Program-made: the position numbers and the translations under genes
Assembly (NCBI RefSeq): GCF_042666435.1
Contig: NZ_JBHTDC010000002.1
Coordinates: forward strand, 997,423-1,061,422
DNA length: 64,000 nucleotides
Direction of reading: 5' to 3'
Source: Allosphingosinicella sp042666435
GTDB lineage: Bacteria > Pseudomonadota > Alphaproteobacteria > Sphingomonadales > Sphingomonadaceae
Shown here: piece by piece, positions 15,395 through 27,231 of the stretch
How the letters are laid out: each line of letters begins with the position of its first letter
Numbering within the stretch: position 1 is the first letter of the stretch
Notes under the pieces: model-generated
What the model saw: the letters and a program-made list of their open reading frames with translations, nothing else
Database searches by the model: none
Told to the model about the DNA's origin: nothing

Positions 15395-17569
15395 ATGACC
15401 GTCGTGCTCATCGCCATTGCCTGCGGATTGGCCGCAGTGCTCTACGGCATCGTCACCAGCCGCCAAGTGCTCGCCACCTCGGCCGGCAGCGAGAAGATGC
15501 AGGATATCGCCGCCGCCATCCAGGAAGGCGCCAAGGCCTATCTCGGCCGCCAATACACCACCATCGCCATCGTCGGCGTGGTCGTCGCGATACTCGTCTT
15601 CCTCTTCCTGGGAGAAACCTCCGCGATCGGCTTCGTGCTGGGCGCGGTGCTTTCGGGCGCGGCGGGCTTCATCGGCATGAACATCTCGGTGCGCGCCAAC
15701 GTCCGCACCGCCGAGGCGGCCCGCACCAGCCTGCAGAAAGGGCTGACCGTCGCCTTCCGCGCCGGCGCGATCACCGGCATGCTCGTCGCGGGCCTGGCAT
15801 TGCTCGCCATCTCCATCTTCTTCTATGTGCTGGTCGAGGTGATGGGCCACAGCCCGGTCGACCGTGAAGTCATCGACGCTCTCGTCGCCCTGGCCTTCGG
15901 CGCCTCGCTCATCTCGATCTTCGCGCGCCTGGGCGGCGGCATCTTCACCAAGGCCGCCGACGTCGGCGCCGACCTGGTCGGCAAGGTCGAGGCCGGAATC
16001 CCCGAGGACGACCCCCGCAACCCCGCCGTCATCGCCGATAACGTGGGCGACAATGTCGGCGACTGCGCCGGCATGGCCGCCGATCTGTTCGAGACCTATG
16101 TCGTCACCGTCGGCGCCACCATGGTGCTGATCGCGCTTCTCGTCGCGGGCAGCGACGCGCAACTCCTCAGCCTGATGAGCCTGCCGCTGATCGTCGGCGG
16201 CGTCTGCATCCTGACCTCGATCATCGGCACCTATTTCGTCCGCCTCGGCTCCAAGCAGTCGATCATGGGCGCGCTCTACAAGGGCTTCTGGACGACGGCG
16301 ATCCTGTCGATCCCGGCCATCTATTATGTCACCGCCCAGACGCTGGGCGACATGAACGCCGTCATCGGCGGCGCCCAGGAAGCCGCGGGCTTCGACGTCG
16401 ACCCGCTGGTCGCCGCGACCGCCGTCACCGACGGCTTCACCGGCATGGACCTCTTCTACTGCATGCTGGTCGGCCTCGGCGTGACCGGCCTGCTGGTCTG
16501 GATCACCGAATATTATACCGGCACCAACTATCGCCCGGTTCGCTCGATCGCCAAATCGTCCGAGACCGGCCACGGCACCAACGTCATCCAGGGCCTCGCC
16601 ATCAGCCTTGAATCGACCGCTCTGCCGACGCTCGTCATCTGCGTCGGCATCATCGTCAGCTACCAGCTGGCGGGCCTGATCGGCATCGCCTTCGCCGCCA
16701 CCGCGATGCTCGCGCTGGCCGGCATGGTGGTCGCACTGGACGCCTACGGCCCCGTCACCGACAATGCCGGCGGCATCGCCGAGATGGCCGGGATGGACGA
16801 CGACGTTCGCGGCCGCACCGACGCCCTCGACGCGGTCGGCAACACCACCAAGGCCGTGACCAAGGGCTATGCCATCGGTTCGGCGGCGCTCGGCGCGTTG
16901 GTGCTGTTCGGCGCCTATACGACCGACCTCGATCGCTATGCGGCCGAGCTCGGGATCGGCGCCGCCGGCGTCGATTTCTCGCTCTCCAATCCTTACGTCG
17001 TGGTCGGCCTGCTCTTGGGCGCCCTGCTCCCCTATCTGTTCGGCGCGATGGGCATGACCGCCGTCGGCCGCGCGGCGGGCGACGTGGTGATCGACGTGCG
17101 CGAGCAGTTCCGGAGCAATCCGGGCATCATGGACGGCACTTCGCGGCCCAATTACGCCCGCACCGTCGACATGGTCACCAAGGCGGCGATCAAGGAGATG
17201 ATCATCCCCTCGCTGCTGCCGGTGCTGGCGCCGATCGTCGTCTATTTCGTCATCGCCGCCATCGGCGGACGCGAGCAGGGCTTCGCGGCCCTGGGCGCGC
17301 TCCTGCTCGGCGTGATCGTCTCCGGGCTGTTCGTCGCCATCTCGATGACCTCGGGCGGCGGCGCCTGGGACAATGCCAAGAAATATATCGAGGACGGCAA
17401 TTACGGCGGCAAGGGATCGGAGGCGCACAAGGCCGCCGTCACCGGCGACACCGTCGGCGATCCCTATAAGGACACGGCCGGCCCGGCGGTGAACCCGATG
17501 ATCAAGATCACCAATATCGTCGCCTTGCTCCTCCTCGCGGCGCTCGCCGCGGGCGGCGCCGCCGGCTGA
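15395..17569 (+). CDS. hppA: Membrane proton-translocating pyrophosphatase, K+-independent type
   Basis: Integral membrane enzyme that hydrolyses pyrophosphate and pumps protons across the inner membrane. The 724-residue product has about 16 hydrophobic helices, the pyrophosphate-binding DVGADLVGK at residues 189-197 with EDDPRNPAVIADNVGDNVGDCAG following, and a second acidic motif TDNAGGIAEMAG near 455. At GNTTK (482-486) the lysine, where K+-dependent enzymes have alanine, marks the K+-independent class; this follows family knowledge. A strong terminator follows. Confidence 0.95.
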   Translation: MTVVLIAIACGLAAVLYGIVTSRQVLATSAGSEKMQDIAAAIQEGAKAYLGRQYTTIAIVGVVVAILVFLFLGETSAIGFVLGAVLSGAAGFIGMNISVRANVRTAEAARTSLQKGLTVAFRAGAITGMLVAGLALLAISIFFYVLVEVMGHSPVDREVIDALVALAFGASLISIFARLGGGIFTKAADVGADLVGKVEAGIPEDDPRNPAVIADNVGDNVGDCAGMAADLFETYVVTVGATMVLIALLVAGSDAQLLSLMSLPLIVGGVCILTSIIGTYFVRLGSKQSIMGALYKGFWTTAILSIPAIYYVTAQTLGDMNAVIGGAQEAAGFDVDPLVAATAVTDGFTGMDLFYCMLVGLGVTGLLVWITEYYTGTNYRPVRSIAKSSETGHGTNVIQGLAISLESTALPTLVICVGIIVSYQLAGLIGIAFAATAMLALAGMVVALDAYGPVTDNAGGIAEMAGMDDDVRGRTDALDAVGNTTKAVTKGYAIGSAALGALVLFGAYTTDLDRYAAELGIGAAGVDFSLSNPYVVVGLLLGALLPYLFGAMGMTAVGRAAGDVVIDVREQFRSNPGIMDGTSRPNYARTVDMVTKAAIKEMIIPSLLPVLAPIVVYFVIAAIGGREQGFAALGALLLGVIVSGLFVAISMTSGGGAWDNAKKYIEDGNYGGKGSEAHKAAVTGDTVGDPYKDTAGPAVNPMIKITNIVALLLLAALAAGGAAG

Positions 17570-17587
17570 TAAATACGTTTGAACAAC

Positions 17588-17623
17588 CCCCGCCCGGAGC
17601 GATTCGGGCGGGGTTTTATTTTT
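17588..17623 (+). terminator. Rho-independent terminator of hppA
   Basis: A 9-bp perfect stem (CCCCGCCCG at 17588-17596 with CGGGCGGGG at 17605-17613) is followed by TTTTATTTTT. Confidence 0.9.
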
Positions 17624-17669
17624 GGCGGCGAGCGGCTAAGGGCGGCCGAACTTTTCCGGCAGGTATGGA

Positions 17670-17888
17670 ATGGCCAAGGAAGAACTTCTGGAGATGCGCG
17701 GCCAGGTGGTCGAGCTGCTGCCCAACGCCATGTTTCGCGTGAAGCTCGAGAATGACCATGAGGTGCTCGGCCACACCGCCGGCAAGATGCGCAAGAACCG
17801 CATCCGCGTGCTGGTCGGCGACGAGGTTCTGGTCGAACTGACGCCCTATGATCTGACCAAAGGCCGCATTACCTATCGCTTCAAGTGA
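17670..17888 (+). CDS. infA: Translation initiation factor IF-1
   Basis: Binds the ribosomal A site during initiation. The 72-residue product is a single OB fold: MAKEELLEMRGQVVELLPNA at the start, then HTAGKMRKNRIRVLVGDEVLVE and LTKGRITYRFK at the end. Length and sequence are those of bacterial IF-1. It stands between the hppA terminator and a palindromic repeat, so it has its own promoter in the short gap after 17623. Confidence 0.97.
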   Translation: MAKEELLEMRGQVVELLPNAMFRVKLENDHEVLGHTAGKMRKNRIRVLVGDEVLVELTPYDLTKGRITYRFK

Positions 17889-17902
17889 CGGTCCCGACCG
17901 GC

Positions 17903-17986
17903 CGTCATCCTGAACTTGTTTCAGGATCCATTTTTGCACTGCCGCGATGAGACCGGCATGGATGCTGAAACAAGTTCAGCATGACG
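17903..17986. repeat. Palindromic repeat, CTGAAACAAGTTCAG family, copy 2
   Basis: Inverted arms start CGTCATCCTGAACTTG at 17903 and end at 17986 with CAAGTTCAGCATGACG. It lies between infA and the maf gene, whose TTG start is only 14 bases beyond it. Confidence 0.87.
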
Positions 17987-17999
17987 AATTGAGCAGCCT

Positions 18000-18572
18000 T
18001 TGCGCCTGATCCTCGCTTCCGCCAGCCCGCGCCGGCTCGACCTGCTGAAGCGCATCGGAGTCACGCCCGACGCGGTCGTGCCGGCCGATATCGACGAAAC
18101 GCCGCGCAAAGGCGAGATTCCCCCGCATTACGCCTGCCGGATGGCGGCTGAAAAAGCGGCGGCCGTGCAGGCGAGCGAGGCCGGCGCCCTGATCCTCGCC
18201 GCCGACACCGTGGTCGCGGCGGGGCGGCGCATCCTTCCCAAGGCGGAAACGGAAGCGGAGGCGCGCCAGGCGCTGGGTCTGCTCTCGGGCCGGCGCCATC
18301 GGGTCCATTCGGCCGTCACCCTGATCGACGCGAGCGGCACGGCGCGCCATCGGCTTTCCACGTCCGTTGTCGCCTTCAAGCGCTTCGAGGAAACCGAGCT
18401 CGATGCCTATCTCACGACCGGCGAGTGGCGCGGCAAGGCCGGCGGCTATGCAATCCAGGGCCATGCCGAGGCCCTCGTCCGGTTCCTGTCCGGCAGCCAT
18501 TCGGGCGTGATCGGCCTTCCCTTGTACGAAACCCGGGCGCTGCTCCGCGCGGTCGGCTATTCCCTTGGCTGA
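18000..18572 (+). CDS. Maf-like nucleotide pyrophosphatase
   Basis: Maf proteins hydrolyse non-canonical or modified nucleoside triphosphates. The 190-residue protein shows the signature LASASPRRLDLLKRIG at its start, the acidic AADTVVAAGRRILPK segment and GKAGGYAIQGHAE, SGSHSGVIGLPLYET at the end. The start is a TTG (18000) with no clear ribosome site; no ATG gives a full N-terminus because the conserved LILASASPRR begins at residue 3. The last bases overlap the next gene by 8 bp. Confidence 0.92.
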   Translation: MRLILASASPRRLDLLKRIGVTPDAVVPADIDETPRKGEIPPHYACRMAAEKAAAVQASEAGALILAADTVVAAGRRILPKAETEAEARQALGLLSGRRHRVHSAVTLIDASGTARHRLSTSVVAFKRFEETELDAYLTTGEWRGKAGGYAIQGHAEALVRFLSGSHSGVIGLPLYETRALLRAVGYSLG

Positions 18573-19557
18573 TTGGCTTTACGAAGCGGGGATCGGCGAG
18601 AATCGCGCCGCCCTCGTCGAGGACGGCATCATCGTCGAAGCGATGATCGAGCTTCCGGGCCGGGTGCGGACGGGATCGGTTGTCGCCGGCCGGCTGTCGT
18701 CGATCCTGGTGCCCGCCCGAAGGGGCATCGTGACCCTGGCGGACGGGAGCGAGGCATATCTGGAGCCGATCCCGGCCGGAACGACCGAGGGCGCGGCGCT
18801 GCGCGTCGAGATTGTCCGCGAGCCGATCGCCGAACAAGGCCGCGCCAAGCTGCCAAAATGCCGCGCGACGGATGCGCCGGAGCGGACGGGACCCGCGCTA
18901 CGCGAGCGGCTCGCCGCGACCGGCGCGGCGGTGACGATGGTCGGCGCACTCGATCGCGACCGGCTGGAGGAAGCGGGCTGGTCGGAACTGATGGAGGAGG
19001 CCCGGACCGGCGAAATCGCCTTTCCGGGCGGCGGCCTGCGGATGAGCCTCACCCCCGCAATGACCCTGTTCGACGTCGACGGCGCGCTGGCGCCCGCCGC
19101 GCTCGCCGTCGCGGGCGCGCAAGCGGCGGGGCGAGTGATCCGGCGGTTCGGCATCGGCGGCTCGATCGGCATCGACCTTCCGACATTGCCGTCGCGAGAG
19201 GACCGCCAGCGGGCGGCGGCGGCGCTCGACGCGATGCTGCCGCAACCGTTCGAGCGCACCGCCGTCAACGGCTTCGGCTTCCTCCAGATCGTGCGGCGGC
19301 GGGAGCGGGCGTCGTTGCCGGAATTGCTGCAGGGCGACCGGATCGGCGCGGCGGCGCGGGCGCTGCTGCGGCAGGCGGAGCGTTCGGGCGGACCCGGAGG
19401 CCGGGTTCTCCATGCCGCGCCGCCCGTGATCGCGCGGATCGAGGACCATCCGGAATGGCGGCAGGAACTGGCGAGGCGGGTCGGCGGACCCGTCGCCTTG
19501 CAGGCGGAGCTGGGGCTCGCCATATCGGCGGGCCATGTCCACAGCCGCCAAGCCTAA
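18565..19557 (+). CDS. Short RNase E/G-family protein
   Basis: The 330-residue product resembles the catalytic part of RNase E/G but is much shorter than the usual 450-900 residues. An N-terminal piece (GENRAALVEDGIIVEAMIELPG..GSVVAGRLSSILVP) corresponds to the OB/S1 region in reduced form. FDVDG and GGSIGIDLPTLPSREDRQR line up with IDVNTG and GGLIVIDFIDM of RNase E, which hold the catalytic aspartates; the intervening Asn is replaced by Asp. No CPxC zinc link is present. It starts with TTG inside the maf 3' end and overlaps yacG by 23 bp. Activity is inferred, not certain. Confidence 0.78.
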   Translation: MADWLYEAGIGENRAALVEDGIIVEAMIELPGRVRTGSVVAGRLSSILVPARRGIVTLADGSEAYLEPIPAGTTEGAALRVEIVREPIAEQGRAKLPKCRATDAPERTGPALRERLAATGAAVTMVGALDRDRLEEAGWSELMEEARTGEIAFPGGGLRMSLTPAMTLFDVDGALAPAALAVAGAQAAGRVIRRFGIGGSIGIDLPTLPSREDRQRAAAALDAMLPQPFERTAVNGFGFLQIVRRRERASLPELLQGDRIGAAARALLRQAERSGGPGGRVLHAAPPVIARIEDHPEWRQELARRVGGPVALQAELGLAISAGHVHSRQA

Positions 19558-19744
19558 AGCCCGCCGCGACGCCTGCCCGCTCTGCGGCCAGCCCTCGAGC
19601 GAAACCCACGCGCCTTTCTGCGGCCAGGGCTGCCGCGACCGCGACCTGCTGAAATGGCTCGGCGACGGCTATCGCGTGCCCGGCCCGCCCGCCGAACCGG
19701 ACGCGCCGGAATTCGGGCGGGATGGGCTGGACAGCGAGCGCTAG
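19535..19744 (+). CDS. yacG: DNA gyrase inhibitor YacG (zinc-binding)
   Basis: A 69-residue zinc-ribbon protein with four cysteines at residues 14, 17, 29 and 33 (CPLCGQ and FCGQGCRDRDLLKWL). YacG of E. coli binds GyrB and inhibits gyrase. The position after maf and an RNase E/G-like gene, with a 23-bp overlap, is typical in alphaproteobacteria. The protein ends with an acidic linker. Confidence 0.9.
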   Translation: MSTAAKPKARRDACPLCGQPSSETHAPFCGQGCRDRDLLKWLGDGYRVPGPPAEPDAPEFGRDGLDSER

Positions 19745-19782
19745 CCGCCTCTATAGGCGCGTCTTCCGCATCCGCCGGATAC

Positions 19783-19858
19783 GCCCAGGTAGCTCAGTTG
19801 GTAGAGCATGCGACTGAAAATCGCAGTGTCGGCGGTTCGATCCCGTCCCTGGGCACCA
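19783..19858 (+). tRNA. tRNA-Phe (GAA)
   Basis: A complete 76-base cloverleaf. The acceptor stem GCCCAGG (19783-19789) pairs with CCTGGGC (19848-19854), the D arm contains AGCTCAGTTGGTAGAGC, the anticodon loop CTGAAAA reads GAA, and GGTTCGATCCC forms the T arm. The 3' CCA is encoded (19856-19858). Confidence 0.97.
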
Positions 19859-19874
19859 TTTCCACCAGCGAAGA

Positions 19875-20834
19875 TCAGCTACCCTCGCTCCACGGGTGAT
19901 AGGGGGCCTGCCTGATCCAGCGCGTCGCCAGCCATTTGGTGCCGCTGGTGACCGGGAGCCCGGCATGTTGGGTGAGCGGATCGCCTCGGCCGGCATCGTC
20001 GACATTGTGGAAGATGAGGGCGTCGCCCGCGCGGCCTGAAAATTCGACGCCGATCTTGTCGAAGCGGGTCGCGCCGCCGGCATAACCGTCGTTCAGATAC
20101 ACGAGCAATGTCCAGTGCCGCTGGTTGGCGACGCCGGGCAGGGCGTCGACATGGGGGCGATATTCCTGGCCGGGCGCGTAGTTCAATATGTGGAGCGGCT
20201 CGCCCCATTCGACGCGGGTGCCGGTGACGCGGGCGAGGCGGCGGTTGATCCGGCGGATGACCAGATCCTCGGTCGTAGGACCGAAGCTCATGCCGGTGGA
20301 GGTGCGCACCGGATGGGGCATCCGGCCGCCGGTGCGCGGATCGATGACGTAGGAAGGCTCGAGGCTCGGCTGCGCCATCGTCATGACGTAGCGGCATTCC
20401 TCCGGGTTCAGCAGGCCGCGTATGGCCTTGATGAGCGGCGCCTCGGACAGGGTCTCGACCGGAAGTCGCGACACTTCGGCCTCGCTCCGCATCTTGTCCT
20501 GGAAGGCGAGCTGGAGCGCGGCATAGGGATCCCGGCCCCTGATCTTGCCGAGCATCTTGACCGCCCTTTTCTCATCGGGCGCGCAGCCGGTGCCGTTGGC
20601 GAGCAGGGCGGCGCGGGTGCGGATCGCCTCGACATGACCCTTGTCCCCGGCCCGCCGCAGCAGCTCGTGCGCCTTCTTGAGGTCGCGCGGGCCGTTGAGG
20701 CCGAAAAGCCGCCAGTTGCCAAGCGCGAACTGGGCCTCGGCGTCGTTCCCGTCGGCGGCTCGCTCGACGAGGGCGACCGCTTCGGGCGTGCGGCCGGCTC
20801 GTGCCAGTTGCTGCGCCTGATCGATGATGGACAT
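19875..20834 (-). CDS. 2OG-Fe(II) oxygenase, prolyl 4-hydroxylase-like, with Sel1/TPR-like N-terminus
   Basis: The C-terminal half (about residues 125-310) is a 2-oxoglutarate/iron oxygenase of the prolyl 4-hydroxylase alpha group: PHVDAL supplies H228 and D230, TQHAGLPVTSGTK supplies H290 and K300, the 2-oxoglutarate lysine. The N-terminal 110 residues contain Sel1-like helical repeats (DAEAQFALGNWRLFGLNG, HVEAIRTRAALLANGTG). The protein substrate is not known. It lies 9 bp behind the DUF2891 gene at the end of the oxoprolinase operon, though it could be independently expressed. Confidence 0.87.
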   Translation of the reverse strand: MSIIDQAQQLARAGRTPEAVALVERAADGNDAEAQFALGNWRLFGLNGPRDLKKAHELLRRAGDKGHVEAIRTRAALLANGTGCAPDEKRAVKMLGKIRGRDPYAALQLAFQDKMRSEAEVSRLPVETLSEAPLIKAIRGLLNPEECRYVMTMAQPSLEPSYVIDPRTGGRMPHPVRTSTGMSFGPTTEDLVIRRINRRLARVTGTRVEWGEPLHILNYAPGQEYRPHVDALPGVANQRHWTLLVYLNDGYAGGATRFDKIGVEFSGRAGDALIFHNVDDAGRGDPLTQHAGLPVTSGTKWLATRWIRQAPYHPWSEGS

Positions 20835-20843
20835 GGCCTCGGG

Positions 20844-21857
20844 CTACCCTTCCCGAGGCGCGGCATCAATGCCGAGCGCGAGCAAGGCGAAGGTCGCCAG
20901 CCAATGCTCGCCCATATAATCGCCGGCGACATGGGGCAGGCTGGCGTCAAGATGGGCTTCGGCGGTGGCCAGCGCCCTGGCCGCCATGTCGGGCTCCAGC
21001 GCGTCGGCGATCCCGCGCCAGCACCAGGCGCGGCTCAAATTGAAGCCGTCGAGATGGGCGATCTTGCCATCGGAGCGATCCGAGACGGTGGCGGGCGTGA
21101 ACAGGCTTGCTGGCTCCCCGGCGGCTATATCGGGCAGGAATGCATCGAACCAGATGCGGAACCGAGCCGGGGCGAGCACGCGCTTCATGCACAAGGCTTC
21201 GATCATCGCCGACGACAGGAAATCGTCGCCGCCCGGTTCCCAGCCGGGGCAGCCCCGATCGGCGCCATAATATTCCGCCGCGCGCTCCCGGACCAAGGCG
21301 GCGAGCGCCGAATCATGCTCCTCCGCCCAATCGAGCGCGAGGATGAGCGCGAATGCGGTGTTGAAATGAGTGCCGGTGCGGATCGAGTAAGTGAGCTTGG
21401 GCAGGAACAGGCGGAAACGCTCGGCGAAATCGCCGGCGAGCGGAGCCAGCACGTCGCCCCATTCCCGGTCGCGGTGCCGCGCGGCTTCGCGGTGGAGGGC
21501 CAGCAGCCACGCCCAGCCATAGGGCCGCTCGAAGCCGCCCGAATAAGCGCGGAGCAGATAATCCCGTTCCTCCGCGACCTTTTCCGGAACGAGCATCTCG
21601 TCCGCCAATGTTTCGATGCGGCCGCAGACGGACAGGTCCGGGTAGAGTCGCCGCACGGTCAGCAGCAGCCAGTAACCATGGACGCAGCTGTGCCAGTCGA
21701 AGCTGCCGAAGAAGATCGGATGGAGCGCGCGCGGGCCGAGCACGTCCTCCGGCCCGTCCATCACATGATCGAGCTTGTGCGGATATTCGCGGGTGACGTG
21801 GCCGAGCGCCAGTTCAGCGAAGCGGGCGGCGGTTTCGGGCGTGAGGCTGTGTTTCAT
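20844..21857 (-). CDS. DUF2891 protein (probable alpha/alpha-barrel)
   Basis: The 337-residue product matches DUF2891: PIFFGSFDWHSCVHGYWLLLTVRRLYP near residue 50, RPYGWAWLLALHREA near 120, and GGDDFLSSAMIEALCMKRVL and HLDGFNLSRAWCWRGIA later. The conserved His, Trp and Asp pattern on helical repeats suggests an alpha/alpha-barrel enzyme, but no reaction is established. It is 14 bp after the DUF979 gene and clearly part of the same transcript. Its link to the oxoproline genes suggests a role in handling a pyroglutamyl or amino-acid-derived compound. Confidence 0.85.
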   Translation of the reverse strand: MKHSLTPETAARFAELALGHVTREYPHKLDHVMDGPEDVLGPRALHPIFFGSFDWHSCVHGYWLLLTVRRLYPDLSVCGRIETLADEMLVPEKVAEERDYLLRAYSGGFERPYGWAWLLALHREAARHRDREWGDVLAPLAGDFAERFRLFLPKLTYSIRTGTHFNTAFALILALDWAEEHDSALAALVRERAAEYYGADRGCPGWEPGGDDFLSSAMIEALCMKRVLAPARFRIWFDAFLPDIAAGEPASLFTPATVSDRSDGKIAHLDGFNLSRAWCWRGIADALEPDMAARALATAEAHLDASLPHVAGDYMGEHWLATFALLALGIDAAPREG

Positions 21858-21871
21858 CGCCCCCTCCTACG

Positions 21872-22807
21872 TCAAAAGGCCAGGAAATAAATGAGGAGGA
21901 GGTTGACCGCGAGCAACGGGATGGCGGAGCCGACCTGCGCCTTGACGACCCCGTTCTGGTCCTTGAGGTCGAGCAGGACGGCGGGGACGATGTTGAAATT
22001 GGCCGCCATCGGCGTCATCAACGTGCCGCAAAAGCCCGCCAGCATGCCGATCGCGCAGACGATGGCGGGCTCGCCGCCATAATCGCCGATCAGGATCGGA
22101 ATGCCGATCGCGGCCGTCATCACCGGGAATGCGGCGAAGGCGTTGCCCATGATCATGGTGAAGAGCGCCATGCCGATGGCGTAAGCAGCGACGGCGGCGA
22201 ACAGGCTGCCCTCGGGAATCGCATCGCCCGCGATCCCCCCGACCACCTCGCCGACGCCAGCCAAAGCGAACACCGCGCCGAGCGCGGCGAGCATCTGCGG
22301 AAGCACCGCCGCCCAGCCGACCGAATCCATCAGCCGCCGCCCTTCCTGCAGGGGCGCGAGAAGGGGCGGACGAAGCCAGGCGAAGCAGATGGCGAGCGCG
22401 AGGAGGACGCCGAGACCCAGCGAGATCAACGTCACCTGCGCGGGGTCGATCAGGCCGCTGTCCTTGAGCAGGAACGTGCCCAGCAGGGCGGTCGCGGGAA
22501 TGACCAAAGCCGGCAGGAACAGCTTGTTGCCGAGCTTTTTCGACCAGTCGATCCGCTCGCCGTCGCTGGTGGTCGGCGGGTCGCCGCGGCCCAGCGCGTG
22601 GAAACCGGCGAGCGCGACGAGGCACAGGACGAGGAGGCCGTTGCCGAAATCGCCCAAAAGGTCGCCGGCGAAGAAACTGATTGCGAGCAGGCCCCAGAAA
22701 GCGGCGTTGCCGAAGCGCTTGCCGTTGGTGCGGTCCAGCGCGCTCAGTAGCGAGAAGGCCGCGAACATGGCGCCGGCGAGCGCGTAGAGCCAGGGAAGCG
22801 TGATCAT
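21872..22807 (-). CDS. DUF979 membrane protein
   Basis: A 311-residue integral membrane protein with about 9-10 hydrophobic helices. The segments GNAFAAFPVMTAAIGIPILI, GMLAGFCGTLMTPMAANFNIVPAVLL and a terminal LLAVNLLLIYFLAF identify DUF979. The ATG at 22807 overlaps the DUF969 stop in ATGA. DUF969 and DUF979 are thought to form a two-part permease and occur beside pyroglutamyl-peptidase or oxoprolinase genes, so 5-oxoproline or a related anion is the likely substrate. That substrate is inference. Confidence 0.88.
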   Translation of the reverse strand: MITLPWLYALAGAMFAAFSLLSALDRTNGKRFGNAAFWGLLAISFFAGDLLGDFGNGLLVLCLVALAGFHALGRGDPPTTSDGERIDWSKKLGNKLFLPALVIPATALLGTFLLKDSGLIDPAQVTLISLGLGVLLALAICFAWLRPPLLAPLQEGRRLMDSVGWAAVLPQMLAALGAVFALAGVGEVVGGIAGDAIPEGSLFAAVAAYAIGMALFTMIMGNAFAAFPVMTAAIGIPILIGDYGGEPAIVCAIGMLAGFCGTLMTPMAANFNIVPAVLLDLKDQNGVVKAQVGSAIPLLAVNLLLIYFLAF

Positions 22808-23480
22808 CGCCGGCCCCCTTTCCGCTTCAGTTGCCGGTCGAGGATCAAGAGGCGCGCGCCGTGGATCAGGAAGGCGGCGATGGCGGTGGGGATCGCCCAG
22901 ACGGAGAGGTCGAGCGGTTCCAGGATGATGCCATATTGTTCGAGGAAGCCCTTCATCAGCAGGATCGACCCGATGGCGATGAAGATGTCCTCGCCGAAGA
23001 AGAGGCCGACATTGTCGGTGGCGGCGGAATAGGCCTTCACTTTCTCGCGCGTCGGGTCGTCGAGCCCGCCATGCTGCTGCTCGGCGGCGGCCTCGGCCAT
23101 CGGCGCGACGATCGGACGGACGGTCTGGGGATGGCCGGCGACCGAGGTCAGGCCGAGCGCGGCGGTGACCTGGCGGAAGAGGAGATAGATGAGGAGAAGG
23201 CGCCCCGTCGTCGCCGTCCTGAACTTCGCGATCAGGGCGCGGGCGCGCTGCTGGAGGCCGTAGCGTTCGAGCAGGCCGATGACCGGAAGTAATATCCAGA
23301 TGATGCTGACATAGCGATTCTCGTTGAAGGCGCGGCCGAAGGCGGAGACGACGGCGACGAGATCGAGCCCGGCGGCGAGGCCGGTGGCGAAGGCGGCGAC
23401 GGTGACGACCAGCAACGGGTTCAAGCGCAGCAGGAAACCGATGACGACGATCAGGATGCCGGAAAGGACGAGGAGGTCGT

Positions 23481-23484
<4 letters not shown>
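22804..23484 (-). CDS. DUF969 membrane protein
   Basis: A 226-residue membrane protein with about six hydrophobic helices; motifs LLERYGLQQRARALI, FRQVTAALGLTSVAGHPQTVRP and DNVGLFFGEDIFIAIGSILLMKG are typical of DUF969. Its ATG overlaps the oxoprolinase stop in ATGA and its own stop overlaps the DUF979 start in the same way. It is the partner half of a probable permease. Confidence 0.88.
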
Positions 23485-27148
<3,664 letters not shown>

Positions 27149-27149
<1 letters not shown>

Positions 27150-27219
27150 GTCATTCCAGCGAAAGCTGGAATCTCTTTTGTTTCAACGAAGTGAGATACC
27201 AGCTTTCGCCGGGATGACG
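27149..27219. repeat. Palindromic intergenic repeat (CGTCATTCC type)
   Basis: Left arm CGTCATTCCAGCGAAAGC from 27149, right arm ending GGGATGACG at 27219. It touches the first codon of the oxoprolinase and fills most of the gap to the amidohydrolase gene. It is related to the copy at 12726-12810. Confidence 0.78.
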
Positions 27220-27231
27220 TTCTGGCGGCCA

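Noticed and set aside
15329..17428. 699-residue open frame on the minus strand opposite hppA
   Set aside because: It is a GC-rich shadow of hppA, full of D, G, H and R with no domain, and hppA is certain.
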